Under the pieces are notes generated by a model. The model worked only from the letters and a program-made list of their open reading frames with translations. It ran no database searches and had not been told where the DNA came from. A stretch of 35,155 nucleotides of DNA. Source: Clostridiales bacterium (GTDB lineage Bacteria; Bacillota; Clostridia; Lachnospirales; Lachnospiraceae). The position numbers and the translations under genes are program-made. The DNA lies in assembly GCA_021202175.1 (NCBI GenBank), contig JAJQDO010000123.1, positions 1-35,155 on the forward strand. Direction: 5' to 3'. Below, one piece after another: positions 1 to 8,960 of the stretch (position 1 is its first letter; each line of letters begins with the position of its first letter).

Positions 1-994
1 CGTAGCCCATACCGGGTCGCCGGAGAAAAGTTTGATTATAGGATTCAATACGGGCGAATTTCACCATGCGGAACTTCATCACCATATGGTCGATCAGCTC
101 TTGGGCTTCCTTCTCCGTCAGCACGCCGTTTTTCAGGTCTCTTTCAATGTAGATATCCAAAAATGTGGAGATACGGCCAACGCTCATGGCTGCACCGTTC
201 TGTGTCTTGACGGCTGCCAGATACCCGAAATATACCCACTGTACGGCTTCTTTTGCATTTTTCGCTGGTTTTGAGATGTCAAAGCCGTAAGAAGCTGCCA
301 TTTCTTTCATTCCCCGCAGAGCGCGAATCTGATCAGCAATCTCCTCGCGAAGCTGGAAATCATAGCGGCGCATGCCATGACGCTCGGTAGCGGCAAAATC
401 TTTTTGTTTCGATTCAATCAGATAGTCAATGCCATAAAGAGCGATCCGGCGGTAATCGCCGACGATTCGGCCACGGCCATACGTATCTGGAAGTCCGGTA
501 AGAATGTGGCTGTGACGAGCCTTCTTCATTTCCGGCGTGTAAATATCAAACACGCCTTCATTATGGGTTTTATGATATTTTGTAAAAATCTCATGAAGAT
601 CCGCACTTGGCTCATAACCGTACATCCGACAAGCCTGTTCGGCCATCTTGATACCGCCATAAGGCATGAAGGCACGTTTTAAAGGTTTATCCGTCTGCAG
701 GCCGACAATCTGTTCCAGATCTTTTATACTGTCATCAATATATCCGGGACCGTAAGCAGTGAGACCAGATACGATTTCTGTCTCCATATCAAGCACGCCG
801 CCTTTCGCCCGTTCTTCTTTCTGCAGTTCCTGTAGCCTGCCCCAAAGCTTGTTTGTTGACTCGGTAGGACCTTCCAAAAAAGATTCGTCGCCCTCATACT
901 GTGTGTAATTGGTCTGGATAAAGTCTCGCACATCGACTTTGTATCTCCAATGTACCCCTTCAAAGCCAGCCCATTCTTCTCTTATCTTGTCCAT
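1..994 (-). CDS. pflB: Formate acetyltransferase (pyruvate formate-lyase), N-terminal portion, truncated by window edge
   Basis: Minus-strand translation from ATG at 994 reads MDKIREEWAGFEGVHWRYKVDVRDFIQTNYTQYEGDESFLEGPTESTNKLWGRLQELQKEE..., typical PFL N-terminus; SD AGGAGGT at 1000-1006 (complement). Absent from the ORF track because the stop lies outside the window. Confidence 0.95.
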   Translation of the reverse strand, partial: MDKIREEWAGFEGVHWRYKVDVRDFIQTNYTQYEGDESFLEGPTESTNKLWGRLQELQKEERAKGGVLDMETEIVSGLTAYGPGYIDDSIKDLEQIVGLQTDKPLKRAFMPYGGIKMAEQACRMYGYEPSADLHEIFTKYHKTHNEGVFDIYTPEMKKARHSHILTGLPDTYGRGRIVGDYRRIALYGIDYLIESKQKDFAATERHGMRRYDFQLREEIADQIRALRGMKEMAASYGFDISKPAKNAKEAVQWVYFGYLAAVKTQNGAAMSVGRISTFLDIYIERDLKNGVLTEKEAQELIDHMVMKFRMVKFARIESYNQTFLRRPGMGY

Positions 995-996
995 AA

Positions 997-1112
997 GATA
1001 CCTCCTGTAATCCTGAGGAGCTGTTAAAGAATTCATCTGTACATCTGATTTGTCTAAATCTTTCGATACTGCGTTATATGCAGAGCTAATTCTCAGCAGC
1101 TCCTGATGTTAA
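997..1112 (-). promoter_or_regulatory. Structured 5' leader of pflB (predicted three-way junction plus alternative anti-SD hairpin)
   Basis: AGGAGCTG (1016-1023) pairs with CAGCTCCT (1097-1104); GAATT (1029-1033) with AATTC (1088-1092); internal hairpins GATTTgtctAAATC and CTGCgttatatGCAG; the CUCCU strand can also pair with the SD. Confidence 0.55.
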
Positions 1113-1131
1113 AGTTAGATTAAACTATTCG

Positions 1132-1151
1132 TAATTAGCTAAAACTAATTA
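1132..1151. promoter_or_regulatory. Inverted repeat TAATTAG-N6-CTAATTA, operator-like, upstream of pflB
   Basis: Perfect 7-bp inverted repeat read directly in the sequence. Confidence 0.4.
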
Positions 1152-1289
1152 AGCGAGGACATTATAACAGGAATCGGAAAGAATTACAATCATTATTTGT
1201 AGAAAAACAGGGATATTTCATTTTATGAAACATGCCTGTCCATTTATTTTGACATCTTGACAAAGGGCTATGCTTTAGACTGTAAGAGT

Positions 1290-1402
1290 ATTTACTGCCA
1301 TTGCCCATGGGTGTGTGCAGTAATGATTTTCCCACATAAACATATTAATTGTTTCAGCCCTGTACTGCTGCCAATGCTTTTTCATTGGCAGCAGAATTTT
1401 TA
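1290..1402 (+). ncRNA. Candidate small RNA or terminated leader: hairpin TTACTGC...GCAGTAA followed by intrinsic terminator CTGCTGCCAATG-cttttt-CATTGGCAGCAG-AATTTTT
   Basis: Two hairpins; TTGACA at 1249-1254 and 1257-1262 upstream; no ORF; terminator hairpin 1365-1394. Confidence 0.4.
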
Positions 1403-1503
1403 TATCTTTTTCCAGAAAACATAGACTTTTTTCATATTTTTATGTTAAAATTATCCATAAGTAACTTGGAACATAATCACGAATTGTAAGGAGGATGAGA
1501 AAA

Positions 1504-3711
1504 TTGAAAATGAAGAAATTTGCTACATGGTTTCTGGCGATGATTTTGTGCATCTCCTTTTCTCTTTCGGTACTGGCTGCGGATACGGAGTCACAGGCGG
1601 AGGAAGGGGAAACAGAAGCAACGGAAGCGGCCGTGACGATTCTCTACACCAATGACATTCACACGTACATTACGGAAGACCTGACCTACTCTATGGTAGC
1701 GGGTTACCGGGATACGCTGGATAATGTGCTGCTGGTGGATGCCGGCGACCATATTCAGGGAACTGCCTATGGTTCCATGGATAATGGAGAGACTATCATT
1801 GAGATTATGAATGCCGCAGGCTATGACCTCGCCACTCTGGGAAATCATGAGTTTGACTATGGCATGGATGGCGCGCTTCAGGCAGTGGAATGGGCGGATT
1901 TTCCTTATGTTTCCTGTAATTTCTATCACGAGGAGAATGGTGTTGTCGGAGAAAATGTACTGGACAGTTATCAGGTGTTTGAAGTAAATGATGTGAAAAT
2001 CGCCTTTGTAGGGATTACCACACCGGATACCTTCAGTAAGTCTACTCCGAAATATTTCCAGGACGAGGATGGGAATTATATCTACGGCATCGCCGGTGGC
2101 AGTGATGGGACAGAATTATATGAATCTGTGCAGACAGCCATTGACGAAGCTTCGAAAGAGGCAGATCTTGTCATTGCGCTTGGTCACCTGGGTGTCGATC
2201 CCAGTTCCATACCGTGGACATCAGAGGAAGTGATTGCGAATACTACCGGTTTGGATGCTTTCATTGATGGGCATTCTCATACTACCATGGAAGGAGAGTA
2301 TGTCACGGATAAGGATGGCAATGAAGTGTTACTGACCCAGACAGGCTACTATTTTAGTGCCCTGGGACAGATGACGATTACTATTAATGAAACAGATACT
2401 GATGAAACAGATACTACGGCATTCAATATTACGACGGAACTACTCACGGCAGAAGATTTGACGGATGTCACACCGAATACTGAAGTGGAAACGATCGAGC
2501 AGGAATGGATTGCCGAGATTGACGAACAGCTGGGCGAACAAATCGCAGAATCGGATATCGAGTTTACCGTGAATGATGCCGATGGCAATCGTCTCATCCG
2601 TATGGGAGAGACGAATATGGGAGACTTCAATGCGGATGCTTACTATTGGTATATGAATGAGGCGGACGGCATTGGGTGTGACATTGCCATCATGAATGGC
2701 GGCGGGATTCGTGCCACAATCGAGGCTGGTGAGTGGACATATCTTACCTGCAAGAATATAAATCCTTTTGGGAACGTATTGTGTGTGGTGGAAGCCAGCG
2801 GGCAGGATATCTTAGATGCGCTGGAATATGGCGCAAGGTACACCCCGACAGCAGAAACCGGTGGTTTCATGCATGTGGCAGGTCTTATGTATGAGATTGA
2901 TACGAGCATAGAGAGTACAGTACAGGCGGATGAAAATGAAACCTGGGTGTCTGGGCCAACAGAAGAGTATCGTGTACAAAATGTAAAGGTGTATAATAAG
3001 GAGACTGGTGAATACGAGGATCTGGTTTTGGATCAGATGTATTCTGTGGCCGGAACCAATTATACTCTTCGCAATTGCGGGGATGGATTTGACATGTTTT
3101 CAGACGTGGAACTGGTGAAAGATTACATTGTGGAAGATTACATGGCATTGGCTGCTTATGCGATGTCCGTTACCGATTCGGACGGGAACGGCTACAGCAA
3201 CCTTTCCACGGAAAACTGCCCTCTTTCCGCTTATGAAGGCTATCTTCTCACCTATGACGATATCGCCGGGTCCGGAAGGATACCGGTCTACTATGGAACC
3301 GATGAATCAACTGGGGGAGATACAAGCGGAACGACGGACACAACGGAAACAGCCAAAACTACAAAGAAATATACCATTGGCAATGCAAAATATAAGATTA
3401 CTTCATCGAATACCGTATCTTTCGTTGGGGTTGTGAAACAGAAAAAGACCGTTACGATTCCTTCTTCTGTGACGATCAACGGCAAGAAATACCGCGTGAC
3501 CGCGATTGCAGCGAAAGCATTTAAGGGCGATAAGAAGATACGGAAAGTGGTGATTCCTTCCACAGTGCAAAAGATTGGCAAGAAAGCCATATCCGGAATC
3601 AACAAAAAGGCGACGATTAAGGTTCCGAAAGGTAAGAAGGCAGCATATAAGAAACTGTTTAAGACCAAAACAGGCTATAAGAAAACGATGAAAATCAAAG
3701 TAAAAGCATAG
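1504..3711 (+). CDS. Secreted bifunctional metallophosphatase/5'-nucleotidase (UshA-like) with C-terminal LRR_5/BspA-like segment
   Basis: Signal peptide; VTILYTNDIHTYI, DAGDHIQGTAYG, LGNHEFDYG, DGHSHTTME, NGGGIRATI motifs; tail TVTIPSSVTINGKKYRVTAIAAKAFKGDKKIRKVVIPSTVQKIGKKAI is BspA-LRR-like. AGGAGG (1489-1494) suggests TTG start at 1504 rather than ATG 1495. Confidence 0.9.
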   Translation: MKMKKFATWFLAMILCISFSLSVLAADTESQAEEGETEATEAAVTILYTNDIHTYITEDLTYSMVAGYRDTLDNVLLVDAGDHIQGTAYGSMDNGETIIEIMNAAGYDLATLGNHEFDYGMDGALQAVEWADFPYVSCNFYHEENGVVGENVLDSYQVFEVNDVKIAFVGITTPDTFSKSTPKYFQDEDGNYIYGIAGGSDGTELYESVQTAIDEASKEADLVIALGHLGVDPSSIPWTSEEVIANTTGLDAFIDGHSHTTMEGEYVTDKDGNEVLLTQTGYYFSALGQMTITINETDTDETDTTAFNITTELLTAEDLTDVTPNTEVETIEQEWIAEIDEQLGEQIAESDIEFTVNDADGNRLIRMGETNMGDFNADAYYWYMNEADGIGCDIAIMNGGGIRATIEAGEWTYLTCKNINPFGNVLCVVEASGQDILDALEYGARYTPTAETGGFMHVAGLMYEIDTSIESTVQADENETWVSGPTEEYRVQNVKVYNKETGEYEDLVLDQMYSVAGTNYTLRNCGDGFDMFSDVELVKDYIVEDYMALAAYAMSVTDSDGNGYSNLSTENCPLSAYEGYLLTYDDIAGSGRIPVYYGTDESTGGDTSGTTDTTETAKTTKKYTIGNAKYKITSSNTVSFVGVVKQKKTVTIPSSVTINGKKYRVTAIAAKAFKGDKKIRKVVIPSTVQKIGKKAISGINKKATIKVPKGKKAAYKKLFKTKTGYKKTMKIKVKA

Positions 3712-3750
3712 GAATGTACGGCTAGGTGTACGAATAGTCCTTAAACCAGA

Positions 3751-3790
3751 GGGCAGCATTTTTGGAAAAAGAAAATGTTGCCCTTTTTAT
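3751..3790 (+). terminator. Intrinsic terminator after the nucleotidase gene
   Basis: GGGCAGCATTTT...AAAATGTTGCCC followed by TTTTT. Confidence 0.8.
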
Positions 3791-3866
3791 TACTTGCTAT
3801 TTACATATCAAATTATTGCTTAGAGAAATCTGACAGATACAGCCTCTGCTTATTTGCATGCCAGAT

Positions 3867-5219
3867 TTATCTTTGACTTGCCACATCCGTCGTATCCCAT
3901 TTATAATGAAGAAAGAGAATGATGCAGATGATCGCCGACAACAGAGAACCCATCGGGGTGGCCAGTCCCATCGGAAACAGGGTATCTGGGAACAGCCTGG
4001 ACATCAGGTAAGCACCAGGGATTCACACCAGCACGATGGCGATAAAGTTCTGGATGAACGACAGCATGGATTTGCCATAAGCACAGAAGAATCCGCTGAA
4101 GCAGAAATGCATGCCCGCAAAGATACAGTCCATGATGTAGGCCCTTATGTACTGTGTGCCCATAACAACGACGGCCTCTTCACTGGTAAATAAGCCAAGA
4201 ACGGAAGGGGCGATAAACTGCATGGCGACGGTCACGATCACGCCGAAGGACACAGCGATGGCCATCCCATACCAGAGTGTCTGTTTGGCACGATCTCCTC
4301 TCCCGGCTCCCACATTTTGCGCGGCGATGGCAGAGATGGAGGACAGCATGGCAGAGGGAACCAGAAAAAGGAAAGTGATAATCTTTTCCACAATCCCCAC
4401 ACTGGCGGCCGCCGCTACACCTCGACTGTTGGCAATCGTGGTGATGAACAGGAAGGATATCTGGATAAATCCGTCCTGACAGGCGATGGGAATGCCGATA
4501 CGGACGATTTCTCCGATAATTCTCTTCGAGGGAAGAAAGTCTCTTTTGCAGAAGGTAAAGGGAAACAGATTCCGACGGACGATCACGAAAAGAGCGACAA
4601 TTACGCTGATTACCTGGGCGATGACGGTAGCCAGGGCAGCTCCCGAAGCTCCCAGACCCAGATGTCCGATGAAAACGAAATCCAGCACGATATTAAAAAC
4701 ACAGGCGATGGCAACAAATATCAGAGGACTTCTGGAGTCACCCATACCCCGGAAAATGCAGCTGATGATATTGTAGGCTGTGATAAAAGGGATACCGAGA
4801 AAACAAATCGTCAGATAGGCCTTTGTCTCTGCCACGGCTTCTGTCGGCGTGGAGAGTACAGAGATAATCCCATTGGCAGCAAGAAGCAGAAGCCCGGTCA
4901 TTACAAGAGAGAGCACAGCAAATAAAACCACGGTGTTGCCGATGGATGTCCTGGCTTTCTTTGTGTCTTTCCTCCCGATGGCCTGGCTGATGGTGACGGT
5001 CGAACCCATGGCAAGTCCTACGATAACGAGTGTCACCATATGCATGACCTGGCTGCCGATGGAGACAGCAGAGATCGATGCCGCGCCATTATATTGTCCG
5101 GTTACATATAAATCCACCATCCCGTAGAATGTCTGCAAAAAACAAGACAGCAGATAGGGAAGGGAAAATGTAATCAATCCTCTCAATATGCTGCCCTTTG
5201 TAAAATCTTTGTCCATCAT
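3867..5219 (-). pseudogene. MATE family efflux transporter interrupted by in-frame TGA (4023-4025)
   Basis: ORF 4023-5240 is MATE-like (NMMDKDFTKGSILRGLITFSLPYLLSCFLQTFYGMVDLYVTGQY); after the TGA the same frame continues IPGAYLMSRLFPDTLFPMGLATPMGSLLSAIICIILFLHYKWDTTDVASQR to TAA at 3867-3869. SD suggests start at 5219. Confidence 0.8.
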
Positions 5220-5646
5220 ATTATCTCCTGTTCTCTTCATATTATATGATTATATGATTGTTCAGTTTCTTAATGTATGCCAGTTCCATTTCACTGTCAA
5301 GAGAAAAATATATGTTGTTAACCTTCGCCTTGAATTATGGCAGGTAAAATCGTCCTCACAAAAAAGTAGTGATAGACACGAGTAGTTGTTGATGTTCCAG
5401 TAGAGCCCTTTGAGAAAATGCAAAGATAAGAGGAATAATAGTATATTTCAAATGTATGTTGTATAAATCATGCGACACAACACAGATTCTGTTGCTTGAT
5501 AGTCGCTTTGTAAAGATTTTATAATATTTCAGGATACACAGCTATTTATAGTGTGATCAGGATGTTACCTGATTTCCAGTTCGATGGAGTCTGTTTTGTG
5601 GAAACGTATGTATAAATAGTTATTTCTGGCGAAAGGAGTTTGTTAA

Positions 5647-6312
5647 ATGAAAAAGATTTTCAGTAAATGGTGTGACCAGATATGGCTGTATATAGTCTAT
5701 TTTTTAGGGGTTGTCATGGCTTGCATGTTAGTCTGGAATGTTGATACATGGGAGATGTCACGCAAGCTGGTCTGCCTGCTTGCCATTGTGGTTCCCATGC
5801 ATATATTTGAAGAGAACTCTTTTCCAGCGGGATTTTATTATATGAACAATCTGGGTTTTGGTTCGCAGGAACCTATGGTTTATCCGCAGAATCGTTGTAC
5901 CAATATGGTGACAAATCTGGGGGCGGAGATTGTTTTGATTCTGCTTACAATCCATGTGCAGATCGTAGAGCAAAGTGCAGTGACCCTGGTACTGTTTTTT
6001 GGTCTGGGAGAGACAATCAATCATACTCGCAGTGGAATCCTTATGTTTCGCCGTTATCGGGAACAGGGGAAAAAGACGATTTATGGACCCGGCCTCATGA
6101 CCTCGTGGTGTGTGATGATACCACTTAGTACAGCGGCTCTTAAATGGTTGATAAATCATCCGGTGACTGTCATGCAGGTCTTGGGAGGTATTGGTATTTT
6201 TCTGGGGATCGCCATCTGTCTGATTCTGTTGCCTTTTGCAGTTTCCATAAAGGTAAAAAGCAGGGAGTTTGCTTTCCGTGACAAGGGCTATTTTGAAAAA
6301 TACGAAAAATGA
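5647..6312 (+). CDS. HXXEE domain-containing membrane protein
   Basis: IVVPMHIFEENSFPAGFYYMNNLGF (HxxEE motif), later histidine-containing helices; RBS GAAAGGAG upstream. Confidence 0.75.
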   Translation: MKKIFSKWCDQIWLYIVYFLGVVMACMLVWNVDTWEMSRKLVCLLAIVVPMHIFEENSFPAGFYYMNNLGFGSQEPMVYPQNRCTNMVTNLGAEIVLILLTIHVQIVEQSAVTLVLFFGLGETINHTRSGILMFRRYREQGKKTIYGPGLMTSWCVMIPLSTAALKWLINHPVTVMQVLGGIGIFLGIAICLILLPFAVSIKVKSREFAFRDKGYFEKYEK

Positions 6313-6317
6313 TAAAT

Positions 6318-6350
6318 GAACCTTCGGTGTTGTCGATACCGGAGGTTTTC
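6318..6350 (+). terminator. Putative terminator after HXXEE gene
   Basis: AACCTTCGGT-gttgtcgat-ACCGGAGGTTTT hairpin. Confidence 0.5.
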
Positions 6351-6660
6351 TATTGTTCAATCGCCTTGAAAAAATGTTTGCTGTCGACTATAATATTTAG
6401 AATGATTTTACATTTAAATCACTCATCCTTTTGTCTTTACGTTGGCAGAACAAATGCTAATGAAAATGTATTGTACACAGCAATGATGGAAAAAATCTGA
6501 TATATTTTAAATAGCAATCAGTTTTTGTAGTGTGAAATAGCACACGGTTCGTATATCATCACAGAAAGTGGGTGAAATCAATGGGATTTAACAAAAAGAA
6601 GATTCAATGGCATGTGGTGCAGGAAAATCGACATGCCTGGCGCCTGTAAAAAATTTTTTT

Positions 6661-6724
6661 GATTCAATTGGAAAGCACATGAGATTTATTTGGAAATACG
6701 TAAGATTCGTTTGAATTATGTAAA
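6661..6724. repeat. Three degenerate tandem direct repeats of about 21-22 bp upstream of the PPOX gene
   Basis: gattcaattggaaagcacatga / gatttatttggaaatacgtaa / gattcgtttgaattatgtaaa. Confidence 0.5.
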
Positions 6725-6822
6725 AATGACATGGTTTCAAGAGATTACAAAGATTAGTGATGTAAGGATTGTAATGTAAAGATTATACTGGAAGTTCGAA
6801 CCACAAAAAGGAGGAATTTCAT

Positions 6823-7344
6823 ATGACTCATGAAGAGTATAAAGCGGCAGCCAATCATTGGATAGAGAAGGATGCCGATGCAAAAAAGATGCCCGTGGAA
6901 CAGTTATGGATAGCAATCGAAAAATATATCCTGGCAAATAATACCTGTGCTTTTGCTACGGGCAGTGGTGATTTCATTCGCTGTACGCCGATTGAATATG
7001 CCTGGCATGATGGTGCATTCTGGATGTTTTCCGAAGGTGGCCAGAAATTTGTCGGATTGGAGAAAAACAAGAATGTCTGTCTGGCGATTTATGATAAATA
7101 TGACGGTTTCGGCAGATTAAAAGGTCTGCAGGTTACCGGTTCGGCGGAGATGGTAGAACCATTTTCTGAGGAATATATCGATGCGGCAAAATGGAAAAAG
7201 ATTCCGATTGACGCATTAAAAAAGCTGCCTTTTACCATGAATCTGATCAAAATCATGCCCAGGAAGATGGAATTTCTGAACTCGGAATTAAAAGAAGAAG
7301 GATATGACAGCCGACAGGGATTGATAATTCCACCGATTTATTAA
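6823..7344 (+). CDS. Pyridoxamine 5'-phosphate oxidase (PPOX)-family flavoprotein
   Basis: ILANNTCAFATGSGDFIRCTPIEYAWHDGAFWMFSEGGQKFVGLEKNKNVCLAIYDKYDGFGRLKGLQVTGSAE is PPOX/split-barrel-like; RBS AAAGGAGG. Confidence 0.75.
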   Translation: MTHEEYKAAANHWIEKDADAKKMPVEQLWIAIEKYILANNTCAFATGSGDFIRCTPIEYAWHDGAFWMFSEGGQKFVGLEKNKNVCLAIYDKYDGFGRLKGLQVTGSAEMVEPFSEEYIDAAKWKKIPIDALKKLPFTMNLIKIMPRKMEFLNSELKEEGYDSRQGLIIPPIY

Positions 7345-7355
7345 CACAGGGCTTT

Positions 7356-7406
7356 TATTATGTAGATAAAACAGGCATGATAAAAGAATTGTTGGAGAAT
7401 TGTTAA
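7356..7406 (+). pseudogene. Relic of an AAA-ATPase-like gene (PF09820-type N-terminal motif)
   Basis: Frame reads YYVDKTGMIKELLENC*; YYVDKT-xx-IKELLE is the hallmark N-terminus of the AAA-ATPase-like/PD-(D/E)XK family; no start or remainder. Confidence 0.5.
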
Positions 7407-7556
7407 ATTGTTGATCAATAATGGAATAAACTTCTTGTTAGCATCAAATAAAATTTATCTTTTCAAATCAGGAATAGATTATGGCTGAAGCATTGGGCAT
7501 AAATATGATGTAGGGAAGAGAATTTTATTTCTGTATATGGTTTTTCTAAAAATATG

Positions 7557-7605
7557 ACAGAAGCCTGCCTTTATTAAATTTTGATATGGGCAGGCTTCTG
7601 TTTTA
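7557..7605. terminator. Strong intrinsic terminator, possibly bidirectional
   Basis: ACAGAAGCCTGCC...GGCAGGCTTCTGT followed by TTTATAGCTTTTT. Confidence 0.75.
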
Positions 7606-7682
7606 TAGCTTTTTAATCTAGAGGCAAGAAGAAATAAGATACTTTTTATGTCTCAGGGTGTAACCTGATAAGTGTTATCAGC

Positions 7683-8348
7683 CTATTCCAGATATTTTCT
7701 CATATTTTCCAGAACTACCCGGTAGCCGTTTGCATACATATGTACGCCCTCGATGGTATATTCCTTTTTGAGCATTCCGCGATCATCCGTCAGTCCGTCA
7801 TTGACGTCGATATAATGATAATCATATTTCTCCGCGAGCTGTTTCACAGCGGCGTTGGCAATCGGAAGATTGCGGTTATTTCGATTGACAAACAATGTCT
7901 TGCCCCATTCACCTTCGGGAACCTTATCTGTCTCATTGACCGGATAGTACGCCATCATATAGACTTTCGTCTCAGGCAGACGGTGCTTGATCTGTTTTAA
8001 AATCTCCTCGTAATTTGCCAGAGTGTCCGCGAGCACTTCTTCAAAAGAGCGGGAGGCATCGGCAATATCATTGGTTCCGATATTAATAAAAATACAGGAA
8101 GGCTCCGGGTCAAAAATCTGTACATCCATGTTTTGCAGCATGTCTGTTGTGGTAAAGCCTCCCACGCCGCGATTGTAGATAATCTGATGCATGTCACAAT
8201 CGACAAGCAGTTCCTGAATCGGAAATTGTTCCATCAGAGAAGATCCGGTGAACAGAATCTGTCCCTTTTTCACCATTTTGTTTAAGATGCGATAGCGGTC
8301 GATTTTCTGTGCCTGTTCCATTTTTGTGTATTCCTGAAAAAAATCCAT
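7683..8348 (-). CDS. SGNH/GDSL hydrolase family protein
   Basis: ILFTGSSLMEQFP (block I), IYNRGVGGFTTTDML, FINIGTNDIAD, DGLTDDRG...EGVHMYANGY; RBS AAAGGAGGATAT. Confidence 0.9.
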   Translation of the reverse strand: MDFFQEYTKMEQAQKIDRYRILNKMVKKGQILFTGSSLMEQFPIQELLVDCDMHQIIYNRGVGGFTTTDMLQNMDVQIFDPEPSCIFINIGTNDIADASRSFEEVLADTLANYEEILKQIKHRLPETKVYMMAYYPVNETDKVPEGEWGKTLFVNRNNRNLPIANAAVKQLAEKYDYHYIDVNDGLTDDRGMLKKEYTIEGVHMYANGYRVVLENMRKYLE

Positions 8349-8426
8349 GGATATCCTCCTTTTTGTATCTTATTTATATGTATGATCAGGATGTCGAGAA
8401 CAATATTTTTCCTAGCTGGTGAGTCT

Positions 8427-8960
8427 TTATTCCAGTGTCTTTTCCACGGCTTCAATAGCATCAGACAAAATCTGAAAACCATCTGCATGGAAGGCATATT
8501 GTAAAACCGCTTTTTTCACATCATCTAAATCGGTCTTTATCTTGGCTTGCAGATCTTCGTAACTGATTCTTCCTATTCCCAAAGCTACAGAACCGTAATT
8601 GTTATCCCGTGTGCAGGTAGCCACGTAAAGGGAAACCATATGACACATTTCCTGATAAAGAATTTCCCGGGAAAATTCATCCTGGCGGTCCAGACAAAGC
8701 GTGTGGAGGGCAGATTGAATCTGTTTGGAAGAACGTTTTTTTGAAAGAAAATCTCCGCGGTTCGCGATGCCGATCTTTAATTCCATCCACGCGCCAAGGA
8801 AACGGTCGTTGTAACCTTCTTTGCGTCTGGGAGTGTATCGTTGATTGAACAGAGAACGCAGTTGTACCAATTGCACTGGATCGCAGGACTTCTCCTCCAG
8901 GTTATTAAGGATTGTTTTTCGTTTTATGGGATCGGTTTCTTTGTAATAATCGTTGAGCAT
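8427..8960 (-). CDS. Conserved hypothetical protein (soluble, helical; possibly DUF6553-like)
   Basis: 177-aa ORF with good codon character; MLNDYYKETDPIKRKTILNNL...; family assignment uncertain. Confidence 0.6.
   Translation of the reverse strand: MLNDYYKETDPIKRKTILNNLEEKSCDPVQLVQLRSLFNQRYTPRRKEGYNDRFLGAWMELKIGIANRGDFLSKKRSSKQIQSALHTLCLDRQDEFSREILYQEMCHMVSLYVATCTRDNNYGSVALGIGRISYEDLQAKIKTDLDDVKKAVLQYAFHADGFQILSDAIEAVEKTLE

Noticed and set aside
997-1112. ZTP (pfl-motif) riboswitch upstream of pflB
   Set aside because: The fold and conserved core I remember for the pfl motif are not present; only generic stems are.
3858-5127. Plus-strand ORFs 3858-4193, 4147-4479, 4317-4925, 4486-4776, 4849-5127
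   Set aside because: All antisense to the MATE gene; no domain signal or RBS.
5758-6360. 200-aa minus-strand ORF opposite the HXXEE gene
   Set aside because: Low-complexity composition rich in His/Asn/Gln, typical antisense artefact.
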